This document shows positions 26,073 to 34,719 of a DNA stretch of 64,000 nucleotides, piece after piece (within the stretch, counting starts at the first letter, position 1; every line of letters starts with the position of its first letter). Location: positions 1,488,001-1,552,000 of the forward strand of contig NZ_AP027204.1 in the NCBI RefSeq assembly GCF_027944005.1, given 5' to 3'. Below the pieces are notes generated by a model. The model was not told the DNA's origin and searched no databases. It saw only the letters and a list, made by a program, of their open reading frames with translations. The translations under genes and the position numbers were made by a program. The DNA is from Polynucleobacter sp. SHI8. GTDB lineage: Bacteria; Pseudomonadota; Gammaproteobacteria; Burkholderiales; Burkholderiaceae.

Positions 26073-27716
26073 CTAAACGTCAATCGCTTGGGCAGAACCT
26101 GCTCTTTTCCGTAATTCAAATTTTTGGATTTTTCCTGTGGAAGTTTTAGGTAATTCACCAAAAACGACTGCTCTTGGTACTTTAAATCCTGCTAAATGCT
26201 CTTTGCAGTGTGCAACAATCTCTTCTGCAGTGACGGTAGCCCCAGGTTTAATTTCTATAAATGCGCAAGGAGTTTCACCCCATTTTGCATCTGGCTTAGC
26301 AACGATTGCTGCGGCCATAACAGCGGGATGACGATATAAAACATCTTCTACTTCAATGGATGAAATATTTTCACCGCCGGAAATAATAATATCCTTACTG
26401 CGATCTTTGATTTTGATGTACCCATCCGGATTCATTACTGCTAAATCCCCCGTATGGAACCAACCTCCGGCAAACGCCTCTTGAGTAGCCGATGGGTTTT
26501 TTAGATAACCCTTCATCGTAATGTTTCCACGAAACATAATTTCACCAATGGTGTTTCCATCCGCAGGGACTGGTGTCATTGTTTCAGGATCCATGACTGT
26601 CATCCCCTCCTGCAAATGGTAACGAACACCTTGACGAGCATTAAGAGCTGCGCGATCGCCGATAGCTTGTTCTTCCCAATGATCATGTTTCACACAAACC
26701 GCTGCAGGTCCATAGGTTTCCGTTAAGCCATACACATGAGTTAAATCAAAGCCCATTTTTTCCATACCTTCAATCATGGCTGCTGGTGGCGCTGCTCCGG
26801 CAACCATTGCTTTAACTCCAGGTGGAACGCCATCTTTTAATTCAGGACTGGCATTGACTAAAAAGCCATGCACAATGGGTGCTGCGCAATAATGCGTGAC
26901 ACCATGGGTTTTAATCGCCTGAAATATATTTGCAGCATCTACTTTACGCAAACAAACATTGACGCCAGCTCTAGCGGCTACGGTCCACGGAAAACACCAG
27001 CCATTGCAATGGAACATGGGTAATGTCCATAAATACACAGGATGCTTAGGCATATCCCATTCCAAAATATTGGATATGGCATTGGTCATCGCACCTCGAT
27101 GATGGTAGACCACCCCTTTCGGATTACCAGTGGTTCCTGATGTGTAGTTTAAACAAATAGCATCCCACTCATTTTGAGGACCTTCCCATGCATATGTTGA
27201 ATCACCTGACTCTAAAAAGGATTCATAATCCATTTGACCGATAGAGGTTCCATCACCTTGATAAAGCTGATCATTAATGTCAATGATTAATATATCGTTG
27301 ATTTTGGCAATTTCCAATGCCTTTTTCATAGTGGAACTAAACTCCGGGTCAATGATGATGGCTTTTGCCTCACCATGTTGCAGCATAAATGCGATTGCCT
27401 CGGGATCAAGGCGCGTATTTAAAGCATTTAATATTGCCCCAGACATCGGTACACCAAAGTGTGCTTCGACCATGGGGGGCGTATTTGGCAACATGACAGC
27501 AACTGTGTCGCCACGCTCAATGCCATGTTGATTTAGCGCGCTAGCAAGTTGTATACAGCGGCGGTAAGTCGTTTGCCAATCCTGCCGTAAGTTGTCATGC
27601 ACAATGGCTAGCTTTTGGGGATAAACTTGCGCGGACCGCTCAATCAAACTGAGTGGGGTCATTGGTGCATAATTTGCAGAATTTTGCTCTAGTCCATCGA
27701 CAAAAATATGACTCAT
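26073..27716 (-). CDS. Acyl-CoA ligase, AMP-binding family (DmdB-like)
   Basis: ATP-dependent acyl-CoA synthetase of 547 residues. The P-loop motif YTSGTTGNPKGV is at about residues 178-189, the A5 motif near GLTETYGP, the hinge KDRSKDIIISGGENISS and the catalytic-lysine block PKTSTGKIQKFELRK near residue 530. The sequence resembles medium-chain fatty-acid or 3-methylmercaptopropionate ligases (DmdB); the acyl group cannot be fixed from sequence. It lies upstream of etfBA and the long dehydrogenase with a 92-base gap that may hold a secondary promoter. Confidence 0.88.
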   Translation of the reverse strand: MSHIFVDGLEQNSANYAPMTPLSLIERSAQVYPQKLAIVHDNLRQDWQTTYRRCIQLASALNQHGIERGDTVAVMLPNTPPMVEAHFGVPMSGAILNALNTRLDPEAIAFMLQHGEAKAIIIDPEFSSTMKKALEIAKINDILIIDINDQLYQGDGTSIGQMDYESFLESGDSTYAWEGPQNEWDAICLNYTSGTTGNPKGVVYHHRGAMTNAISNILEWDMPKHPVYLWTLPMFHCNGWCFPWTVAARAGVNVCLRKVDAANIFQAIKTHGVTHYCAAPIVHGFLVNASPELKDGVPPGVKAMVAGAAPPAAMIEGMEKMGFDLTHVYGLTETYGPAAVCVKHDHWEEQAIGDRAALNARQGVRYHLQEGMTVMDPETMTPVPADGNTIGEIMFRGNITMKGYLKNPSATQEAFAGGWFHTGDLAVMNPDGYIKIKDRSKDIIISGGENISSIEVEDVLYRHPAVMAAAIVAKPDAKWGETPCAFIEIKPGATVTAEEIVAHCKEHLAGFKVPRAVVFGELPKTSTGKIQKFELRKRAGSAQAIDV

Positions 27717-27739
27717 GACGCACTCTCCAATCGAGGTAT

Positions 27740-28663
27740 TTAAATTTCTGCTAACTCTTTAATATGCGCTACGACACTTCTTCCTAGAGCAGATAAATGA
27801 TAGCCACCTTCAAGGGTACTTAATATTCTTCCCTTGGAATACTTTTTCGCTACTTGCTGAATTTTTTCTGTAATCCAAGCATAGTCTGACTCAACTAAAC
27901 TCAATTGCCCTAACTCATCTTCTCGATGGGCATCAAAGCCTGCCGAGATAAAAATAAACTCTGGTGCAAATTCTTCAAGGCGAGGTAACCAAATATCTGA
28001 AACAATATTTCGTATATCCATACCTTTTGAATAAGCTGGTACTGGGATATTGACCATATTTGCAGAACTTGGTTTATCCCCACTGTAGGGATAAAGTGGA
28101 TGCTGAAAAAAACTACACATCAAGACGCGAGGTTCATTTGTAAATGCAGCCTCTGTGCCATTGCCGTGATGAACATCAAAATCAATGATCGCCACTTTAT
28201 TTAAATGATATTGCTCTAAGACATATTTGGCCGCAATAGCAATATTATTAAAGAAACAAAAACCTTGAGCGTGACTAGGCTCAGCATGATGACCAGGAGG
28301 TCGAACGGCGCAAAAGACATTATTGACCTCTCCCTGCATCACCGCATCCACACCAGCAATACATGCGCCAGCAGCTCTTAGTGCAGCTTGATATGAATGC
28401 GGGTTGATCGACGTATCACCATCGATTTCTACATATCCTGACTGTGGGGTGTGTTGTTTTAAATAATCGATCAATCCTTGATCATGCACGAGTCCTACTT
28501 GACTCTCTGTTGCAAGAGGGGCATCAATACGGATCAAAAAGTCATCAATCCGACTTAAGATCAACTGATCTTCAATGGCACTTAAACGTGCCGGGCACTC
28601 TGGATGATAACTACCCATTTCATGCTTGAAAAAATCCGGATGACTAATATAGCCAGTTGTCAT
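27740..28663 (-). CDS. Histone-deacetylase-superfamily zinc deacetylase
   Basis: Class II HDAC-like amidohydrolase of 307 residues (acetoin-utilisation/acetylpolyamine-amidohydrolase family), probably acting on acetylated small molecules or proteins in the cytoplasm. Catalytic His125-His126 occur in RPPGHHAEPSHAQGF; zinc ligands fit Asp163 and His165 in DFDVHHGNGTE and the Asp in SAGFDAH. Start ATG 28663 is preferred to TTG 28672. First gene of a minus-strand cluster ending in the acyl-CoA dehydrogenase; such deacetylase genes commonly sit beside acyl-CoA genes in Burkholderiales. Confidence 0.88.
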   Translation of the reverse strand: MTTGYISHPDFFKHEMGSYHPECPARLSAIEDQLILSRIDDFLIRIDAPLATESQVGLVHDQGLIDYLKQHTPQSGYVEIDGDTSINPHSYQAALRAAGACIAGVDAVMQGEVNNVFCAVRPPGHHAEPSHAQGFCFFNNIAIAAKYVLEQYHLNKVAIIDFDVHHGNGTEAAFTNEPRVLMCSFFQHPLYPYSGDKPSSANMVNIPVPAYSKGMDIRNIVSDIWLPRLEEFAPEFIFISAGFDAHREDELGQLSLVESDYAWITEKIQQVAKKYSKGRILSTLEGGYHLSALGRSVVAHIKELAEI

Positions 28664-28747
28664 AAAACACAATTCTCGTATTTATAAGTAATAATCTTAT
28701 TATTACCTAATCCTCACGAAATCATGCATTTTTTCAATAGATAACAA

Positions 28748-29917
28748 ATGACCATCATTTTTAAACTGCTATTCATCTTCAGCCTTTTGATATCCGCCTT
28801 GAGCAATGCACAAAATCAAGATTCTGTATCTTCTAACTCTGCACCTATTTCTCTTTCAAAAGAACAAGCACTAGACTTCTTTCTCATTGAGATAGCAATG
28901 CGCGAAAACCTCTCTGTGGAAACTTTACGAGATGCATTTCGCGATATGAAATGGCAGACCACGGCTCGACAGTATATGGCGCCATCAGGTACTACACCTC
29001 CACGAAAAAATTGGGCAGCGTATCGAGCCAATGTCATGAATCAAATTCGTCTTGATGCCGGTAAAAAATTCCTGCAAGAACATCATCTATTTTTAGATCA
29101 ACTCGAAAAGGAAACCGGGGTCCCTGGTTCAATCGTTGTAGGCATCTTAGGTGTTGAAACTGTCTACGGCAGAAACATGGGCTCTTTTCCTGTCCGTGAC
29201 GTATTAGCCACCTTTGCCTTTGATTACCCCCCAAGCACCAATCAAGCAAGTCGTAAGGCAATGTTTAAAGAGCAACTCTATGACCATGTTCTCAATTGCT
29301 TTTCTACTACCGAGCGATCAGCACCTGAAATGCTCAAGCTAAAAGCTTGCCTAACTCAAGAGGGTTCTTTTGCAGGTGCAATGGGAATGCCACAGTTCAT
29401 GCCTACCAGTATTCGTAAATTTGCAAAAGATGGCGATGGTGATGGTGTCATCGATCTGAGAAAAAGTCCAAAAGATGCAATGCAAAGTATTGCGAATTTT
29501 TTGAACGACCATGGCTGGAAAACGGGAGAACCCATTTATCTGCCAATCTCTGCCGAGATGCAAACCAGTGCCATAGTCAAAGAACTTGCCGATGGTGATC
29601 CAAACCCTAAATACAATTTAGGTGATTTAAAAAACAAAAAAGTGATTACGAAATGGCCTACGCCGATGCATGAAATGAGTCCCGCACTCATCGTCGATCT
29701 TCCAAGCATCTCAAAAAATGGTGAGAACTCGATCGACTATCTGGTTGGTTTAAACAACTTTGAGGTCATCACGCAATACAACCGTAGTTTTTTCTACGCC
29801 ATGTCCGTCACAGAATTTGGCCAAGCCGTCATCAACAATGGCTTCGCGTCAACCAAAATATCTAAGCCGGAAAAATTCCAGTCGACAAATAACGGTCGCC
29901 ACGATCACAAACGATAA
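28748..29917 (+). CDS. mltB: Membrane-bound lytic murein transglycosylase B
   Basis: Peptidoglycan-cleaving lytic transglycosylase of family 3, 389 residues, exported: a signal peptide ends near residue 21 (ALSNA-QNQ) and there is no lipobox, so it may be soluble periplasmic. The catalytic glutamate is Glu137 in GVETVYGRNMG. Further family blocks are ATFAFDYPP, GSFAGAMGMPQFMPTS, the Ca-binding-like DGDGDGVIDL and the C-terminal YNRSFFYAMSVTEFGQAV. The last 19 codons overlap the 3' end of cysM on the opposite strand; they follow the end of the conserved domain. Confidence 0.93.
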   Translation: MTIIFKLLFIFSLLISALSNAQNQDSVSSNSAPISLSKEQALDFFLIEIAMRENLSVETLRDAFRDMKWQTTARQYMAPSGTTPPRKNWAAYRANVMNQIRLDAGKKFLQEHHLFLDQLEKETGVPGSIVVGILGVETVYGRNMGSFPVRDVLATFAFDYPPSTNQASRKAMFKEQLYDHVLNCFSTTERSAPEMLKLKACLTQEGSFAGAMGMPQFMPTSIRKFAKDGDGDGVIDLRKSPKDAMQSIANFLNDHGWKTGEPIYLPISAEMQTSAIVKELADGDPNPKYNLGDLKNKKVITKWPTPMHEMSPALIVDLPSISKNGENSIDYLVGLNNFEVITQYNRSFFYAMSVTEFGQAVINNGFASTKISKPEKFQSTNNGRHDHKR

Positions 29918-30779
29918 AAACAATCGTCGCATTTTCAATACGCTCCGCAATCCGCAGAGCAACTACTAATGCACCAGCTGCTGAGGCGCCACAAAATATA
30001 CCCTCTTCTCGAGCCATTTTGCGACACATCTCTTCTGCCTCTGCTTGAGTCACATACTCTAAAGAGTCTACGCGGCTCGCTTCGTAAATTTTCGGTAAAT
30101 ACTCTGGAGCCCATTTTCTGATTCCTGGGATTTGTGAGCCTTCCATTGGTTGCACACCAATGATCTGAATGTGGGGATTTTGCTCTTTTAAAAACTTGGA
30201 GGTTCCAGTTATAGTGCCTGTGGTTCCCATCGAGGAAACAAAATGGGTAATCTGCCCATGGGTATCACGCCAAATTTCTGGACCAGTTCCCTCGTAATGA
30301 GCCAACGGATTATCTTTATTGGCAAACTGGTCTAAAACGATTCCACGACCTTCTTTTTGAAGTTGGTTGGCATAGTCCCTTGCGTACTCCATCCCGCCAG
30401 TAGCTGGGGTAAGAATTAATTCTGCGCCATATGCAGTCATACTTTGACGACGTTCAATACTTTGATTCTCAGGCATGATTAAAATCATCTTATAGCCTAA
30501 GATTGCTGCTACCATCGCTAGTGCAATACCTGTGTTGCCACTAGTTGCTTCAATTAAGGTGTCCCCTGGCGTAATTTCACCACGTTGCTCAGCATGCCGA
30601 AACATCGATAAGGCTGGACGATCTTTAACGGATCCGGCAGGATTATTCCCTTCTAACTTACCTAAAATAATGTTATTACGCACCTGATTACCTTCACCAG
30701 GAATGCGTTGCAAACGAATCAGTGGTGTATTACCAACTGTATCTGCAATTGTGGGATAAAAAACGTTGGCTGTATTCAT
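29862..30779 (-). CDS. cysM: Cysteine synthase B CysM
   Basis: PLP enzyme that makes cysteine from O-acetylserine with sulfide or thiosulfate. It has 305 residues from ATG 30779 (MNTANVFYPTIADTVGNTPL). The PLP lysine is Lys52 in GSVKDRPALSMF, a CysM-type signature; the phosphate-binding loop is ATSGNTGIALAMV, and TGTITGTSKFLKE follows. The C-terminus ends FIVCDRGDRYLSTGIFPA. Its last 56 bases overlap the end of mltB tail to tail. The upstream in-frame ORF start at 30845 adds 22 residues of no recognisable kind. Confidence 0.95.
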   Translation of the reverse strand: MNTANVFYPTIADTVGNTPLIRLQRIPGEGNQVRNNIILGKLEGNNPAGSVKDRPALSMFRHAEQRGEITPGDTLIEATSGNTGIALAMVAAILGYKMILIMPENQSIERRQSMTAYGAELILTPATGGMEYARDYANQLQKEGRGIVLDQFANKDNPLAHYEGTGPEIWRDTHGQITHFVSSMGTTGTITGTSKFLKEQNPHIQIIGVQPMEGSQIPGIRKWAPEYLPKIYEASRVDSLEYVTQAEAEEMCRKMAREEGIFCGASAAGALVVALRIAERIENATIVFIVCDRGDRYLSTGIFPA

Positions 30780-30880
30780 ATTAAATAATTGGGCAGAAGT
30801 GAAGTTTATTTTAACCTCAAGCTTCTGCCCTTGTAAGAAACTCAATGAAGAGTTGAATAGGAACGAATTAATTCAAGATA

Positions 30881-31219
30881 CTATTTTATTTTTGCACTTT
30901 TCGACTTAGTTAAAGGCTCTACCCCATCAAAAGTTAAACCAGACTCCGTCATTTTTTCAACCGTTTTTTGCCCGATACCTTTCACGCGAATATTTAAATC
31001 TTCAGAATTCACAAATGGTCCATTCTTTTCTCGCTCCTCAACGATTGCTTTAGCACGCGTTGGCCCAATACCCTTCACATTTTGTAAGATCTCCGCTGAT
31101 GCAGAATTCACATTGACAGCATAACTCGGCACACCAAATGCCATCATTGATCCTAAAGCCAAGGCCAATAGGCCACGATGTAATGAGCGTACATTTAAAG
31201 TTTGATGCAATTTTTTCAT
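30881..31219 (-). CDS. ComEA-like helix-hairpin-helix DNA-binding protein
   Basis: Small exported protein of 112 residues with an N-terminal signal peptide (cleavage near VPSYA-VNV, about residue 34) and a ComEA-type double HhH fold: VNVNSASAEILQNVKGIGPTRAKAI then the second GIGQKTVEKM. ComEA proteins bind incoming DNA in the periplasm during natural transformation; short single-domain forms like this are common in betaproteobacteria. Start ATG 31219 has AAGGAG 5 bases upstream; ATG 31222 is one codon earlier. Lies between hldD and cysM, away from other competence genes. Confidence 0.85.
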   Translation of the reverse strand: MKKLHQTLNVRSLHRGLLALALGSMMAFGVPSYAVNVNSASAEILQNVKGIGPTRAKAIVEEREKNGPFVNSEDLNIRVKGIGQKTVEKMTESGLTFDGVEPLTKSKSAKIK

Positions 31220-31238
31220 CATTTCTCCTTGAAAATTA

Positions 31239-31258
31239 CGCGCAATCCATATTGCACG
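31239..31258 (-). terminator. Hairpin between hldD and the ComEA-like gene
   Basis: On the minus strand CGTGCAAT and ATTGCGCG form an 8-bp stem (one G-T pair) with the loop ATGG, followed by TAATTTTC. It could end the LPS-block transcript or act in the comEA leader; the T-run is short. Confidence 0.4.
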
Positions 31259-31305
31259 TTCAAGGATAACGAGAGACTGTTGGAATCGTTGACGGAAAAA
31301 CTGGT

Positions 31306-32334
31306 CTATAGCTTCTCAGCCAAGAAATCAGCGTTATCTGATAACCATGTTACATATTTTCTGACACCTTCTTCAACCGTATGGAAGGTCTCTGAATATC
31401 CGACACTTCTCAAATGATCTAAACTCGCTTGAGTAAACGATTGATACTTACCTTTTAAGTCCTCTGGAAAATCAATATACAAAAGCTTATTCTTCTGCAC
31501 CAACTCAATCAAAGACTGCTCTTGAAAATCATTGGCTAACTGAATTTGATCTAGGCGATTAATAACCGATAGCGCCACATCATTAAAAGGCTGTGCGCGT
31601 CCTGTACCTAAATTAAAAATACCGCTGATTTGGGGATTCTCAAAGAAGAATAGGTTAACTTTAACAACGTCTTCTATATACACAAAGTCTCTTTTTTGCT
31701 CACCAGCAGTATAGCCGTCATAACCACCAAACAACTTAACACTTGCATTATCTTTATATTGATGAAAATGATGAAATGCAACTGAAGCCATTCGTCCTTT
31801 ATGAGACTCTCGTGGACCATATACATTAAAGTACCTTAGACCTACTACTTGCGTTTTTAAGGCGCTAGCAGCTAAGCGCTGACGAACGATTTGATCGAGT
31901 AAAAATTTGGAGTAACCGTAGATATTGAGCGGTTTTTCACACTCCCTTTTTTCAATAAAACTTGCGGCGCCACCATATGTGGCTGCAGATGAGGCATAAA
32001 TTAACGGTATACCCTGCTCTGCACAGATGTCGAGTAGGTCGAGGGTATAACGATAATTATTCGCCATCATGTAATGCCCGTCAGACTCCATAGTGTCTGA
32101 GCAAGCTCCTTCATGAAAGATGGCAGCAATACGGCCTAAAGATTTACTTTTCAGTACTTGTAAAAACTCTGATTTATCAAAGTAATCAGAAATCTCACAG
32201 TCTGCTAAGTTGCGGTACTTCTTCGAGTCTTTTAAATCATCTACTGCCACAATATCTTTTTCACCGCGCTGGTTTAATGCGTGCACAAGATTTGCGCCAA
32301 TAAACCCTGCAGCTCCAGTAACTATCAATTTCAT
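31306..32334 (-). CDS. hldD: ADP-L-glycero-D-manno-heptose 6-epimerase HldD
   Basis: Last step of ADP-heptose synthesis for the LPS inner core; short-chain dehydrogenase/epimerase of 342 residues. The NADP-binding motif GAAGFIG is at residues 7-13; the catalytic YxxxK is Tyr139 to Lys143 in NIYGYSKF, and ASSAATYGG is the Ser/Thr site. GLRYFNVYGPRE is also typical. Its ATG overlaps the stop of the heptose kinase gene by 4 bases, so the two are coupled. Confidence 0.96.
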   Translation of the reverse strand: MKLIVTGAAGFIGANLVHALNQRGEKDIVAVDDLKDSKKYRNLADCEISDYFDKSEFLQVLKSKSLGRIAAIFHEGACSDTMESDGHYMMANNYRYTLDLLDICAEQGIPLIYASSAATYGGAASFIEKRECEKPLNIYGYSKFLLDQIVRQRLAASALKTQVVGLRYFNVYGPRESHKGRMASVAFHHFHQYKDNASVKLFGGYDGYTAGEQKRDFVYIEDVVKVNLFFFENPQISGIFNLGTGRAQPFNDVALSVINRLDQIQLANDFQEQSLIELVQKNKLLYIDFPEDLKGKYQSFTQASLDHLRSVGYSETFHTVEEGVRKYVTWLSDNADFLAEKL

Positions 32335-33296
32335 CGCAATTCCTCCCAGGAGACTGTTGCAGTTCCAAGTTTACCCACAACAATGCCGCCTGCACGATTC
32401 GCTAATGCCATTGCAAGATTCCAGTCCCAACCTGCTGCCAAGGCAACTGCTAAGGTACTAATCACAGTATCGCCCGCTCCTGACACATCAAAAACTTCAC
32501 GCGCTTGAGCCCCAACGTGACTGACTTGGTCGGCACGGAACAGGGTCATACCTTCTTCTGACCGTGTTAACAAAATTGCCTCTAATCCTAAACTTTCTCG
32601 TAAATTTTGCGCTTTTAATGTCAAATCAGCTTCGCTACTCCATCTACCAATGACTTGCCTTAATTCACTACGATTGGGGGTAATCACTGTTGCACCCGAG
32701 TATTTGCTGTAATCATCGCCCTTAGGGTCAACTAAAGTTAACTTCCCTGCCTGTCGACATAATTCAATCATGCGTGCGACATGTTTAAGAGCGCCTTTGC
32801 CATAATCAGAAAATATCACTGCTTTAACAAGTGGTAAGGTTTCTTCAAAACTGGCAAATTTGGAGGCTAATGAATCCTGAGCCGGAGCTTCTTCAAAGTC
32901 CAAACGAATTAACTGCTGTTGACGAGCTACAACCCGAAGCTTCACGATCGTGGGGACTGTCTCATCTATCTGCAATAGGCTTTCAATACCCTGCTGTGCT
33001 AACTTATGCTGCACTTGTAATCCTGCTTCATCATTCCCAATCAGGCCTAATAATTTAATTTTTGCCCCTAAGGAAGCACCATTTCTAGCAACGTTTGCTG
33101 CTCCACCGAGACGCTCTTCGACCTTTTTGATTGCCACGATAGGCACTGGTGCCTCGGGTGATATTCTCTCTGTGTCACCAAACCAATAACGATCAAGCAT
33201 CACATCACCAACAACTAATAGTGCTGTGTTCTGAAAGTTCCTCACATCATCGAGGGTGATTTGTACATGAATAGGTTGTAATATACGATCCGTCAT
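32331..33296 (-). CDS. rfaE1: D-glycero-beta-D-manno-heptose-7-phosphate kinase (RfaE/HldA, kinase domain only)
   Basis: PfkB-family kinase of 321 residues that adds the 1-phosphate in ADP-heptose synthesis. The sequence contains the PfkB blocks GGAANVARNGASLGA (about residues 60-74) and DVSGAGDTVISTLAVALAAG near the C-terminus with the catalytic Asp. In E. coli HldE this domain is fused to an adenylyltransferase; here the protein ends after the kinase, so the adenylyltransferase must be encoded elsewhere. Coupled to hldD by a 4-base overlap; ugd ends 9 bases upstream of its start. Confidence 0.94.
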   Translation of the reverse strand: MTDRILQPIHVQITLDDVRNFQNTALLVVGDVMLDRYWFGDTERISPEAPVPIVAIKKVEERLGGAANVARNGASLGAKIKLLGLIGNDEAGLQVQHKLAQQGIESLLQIDETVPTIVKLRVVARQQQLIRLDFEEAPAQDSLASKFASFEETLPLVKAVIFSDYGKGALKHVARMIELCRQAGKLTLVDPKGDDYSKYSGATVITPNRSELRQVIGRWSSEADLTLKAQNLRESLGLEAILLTRSEEGMTLFRADQVSHVGAQAREVFDVSGAGDTVISTLAVALAAGWDWNLAMALANRAGGIVVGKLGTATVSWEELR

Positions 33297-33305
33297 CGAT
33301 GCTCT

Positions 33306-34670
33306 TTAATTGTGTCGGCCAATGCCGTAATAAGTAAAGCCAAGTTCAGTTAAATTTTCAGGTTCAAATAAATTACGGCCATCAAAAATAATAGGTTGTT
33401 TTAGTTTTTGTTTTAACAAATCAAAATCTGGACTTCTAAATGCTTTCCACTCTGTCACAATCACTAAAGCATCTGCACCCTCTAAGGCATCATTTGGCTT
33501 TTCCACTGTCTGAATATTAAGAAGGAGCTCAGGTTGATTAACTAAATCAAGCTCTAAGGCATGCCAAGCTTCTTGCGTTGCCACGGGATCATGGGCTCTA
33601 ATTTTGGCCCCTCGTTTGACTAACTCTTGAATAATTACCCGACTTGGAGCCTCGCGCATATCATCTGTATTCGGTTTAAATGCCAAGCCCCATAAAGCAA
33701 ATGTAAGTCCTGTAAGATCTTCACCATAGTAACCCAAAATCTTATCAACTAACACGCGTTTTTGAGCGTCATTCACCTCTTCTACGGCTTCTAATATTTT
33801 TAGATGTAATTGATATTCTTGGGCTGTTTTACTTAAGGCCTGAACATCTTTCGGAAAACATGAGCCACCATAACCTGTGCCTGCGTAAAGAAAACCATAA
33901 CCAATTCTGGAATCAGATCCAATGCCTTGCCTTACGGCTTCAATATCAGCACCTACTTGATCAGCTAAATTCGCTAACTCATTCATAAATGAAATGCGCG
34001 TTGCTAACATCGCATTGGCTGCATATTTAGTTAATTCAGCACTTTTTACATCCATGTAAAACGTGCGTTCGTGGTGTCGATTAAAGGGTGAATACAATTT
34101 ACGAATTTTATCTTTAGCATAACGACCATACTCGTTATCATCCGAACCAACCACAATGCGATCTGGGCGCATGAAGTCTTCAACCGCGGCACCTTCTTTT
34201 AAAAATTCCGGATTGGAAATAACCGAAAAATGCACTTCACTGGCGCCACGCGTTTGTAACTCGGCCTGAATGACGTGTGATACTTTTTCTGCTGTGCCAA
34301 CTGGTACGGTCGATTTATCAATAATGACTTTAAAACTTGTCATATGCTTGGCAATGTTTTTAGCCGCTGCCAACACGTACTTTAAGTCTGCAGAACCATC
34401 CTCATCTGGAGGCGTTCCCACCGCTATAAACTGAATCTCACCATGCTCTACGGAAGCAGCAATGTCTGTTGAAAAAATAATTCGCCCAGCTTCTTTATTG
34501 CGGGTAATCATTTCTTTTAAACCTGGCTCATAAATGGGTACGCCACCACTATTTAAAATATCAATTTTCTTTTGATCAACATCTAAACAAAATACTTGAT
34601 TACCCAGCTCGGCAAGGCATGCGCCTGTAACCAAACCCACATATCCACTGCCGATAATGGTAACTTTCAC
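33306..34670 (-). CDS. ugd: UDP-glucose 6-dehydrogenase
   Basis: NAD-dependent oxidation of UDP-glucose to UDP-glucuronate, a precursor for surface polysaccharide and lipid A modification. It has 454 residues. The Rossmann motif GSGYVG is at 7-12, and the catalytic cysteine is Cys271 in GYGGSCFPKD. The C-terminal domain holds LWGLAFKPNTDDMREAPS and IFDGRNLFEP. Part of the lapA-lapB-ugd-rfaE-hldD run of LPS-related genes, with 49 bases to lapB. Confidence 0.96.
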   Translation of the reverse strand: MKVTIIGSGYVGLVTGACLAELGNQVFCLDVDQKKIDILNSGGVPIYEPGLKEMITRNKEAGRIIFSTDIAASVEHGEIQFIAVGTPPDEDGSADLKYVLAAAKNIAKHMTSFKVIIDKSTVPVGTAEKVSHVIQAELQTRGASEVHFSVISNPEFLKEGAAVEDFMRPDRIVVGSDDNEYGRYAKDKIRKLYSPFNRHHERTFYMDVKSAELTKYAANAMLATRISFMNELANLADQVGADIEAVRQGIGSDSRIGYGFLYAGTGYGGSCFPKDVQALSKTAQEYQLHLKILEAVEEVNDAQKRVLVDKILGYYGEDLTGLTFALWGLAFKPNTDDMREAPSRVIIQELVKRGAKIRAHDPVATQEAWHALELDLVNQPELLLNIQTVEKPNDALEGADALVIVTEWKAFRSPDFDLLKQKLKQPIIFDGRNLFEPENLTELGFTYYGIGRHN

Positions 34671-34719
34671 AGTTTCTTTTCCTCTAAAACAGTTTTTTTA
34701 TCATGAAACTTGGTTTAAC

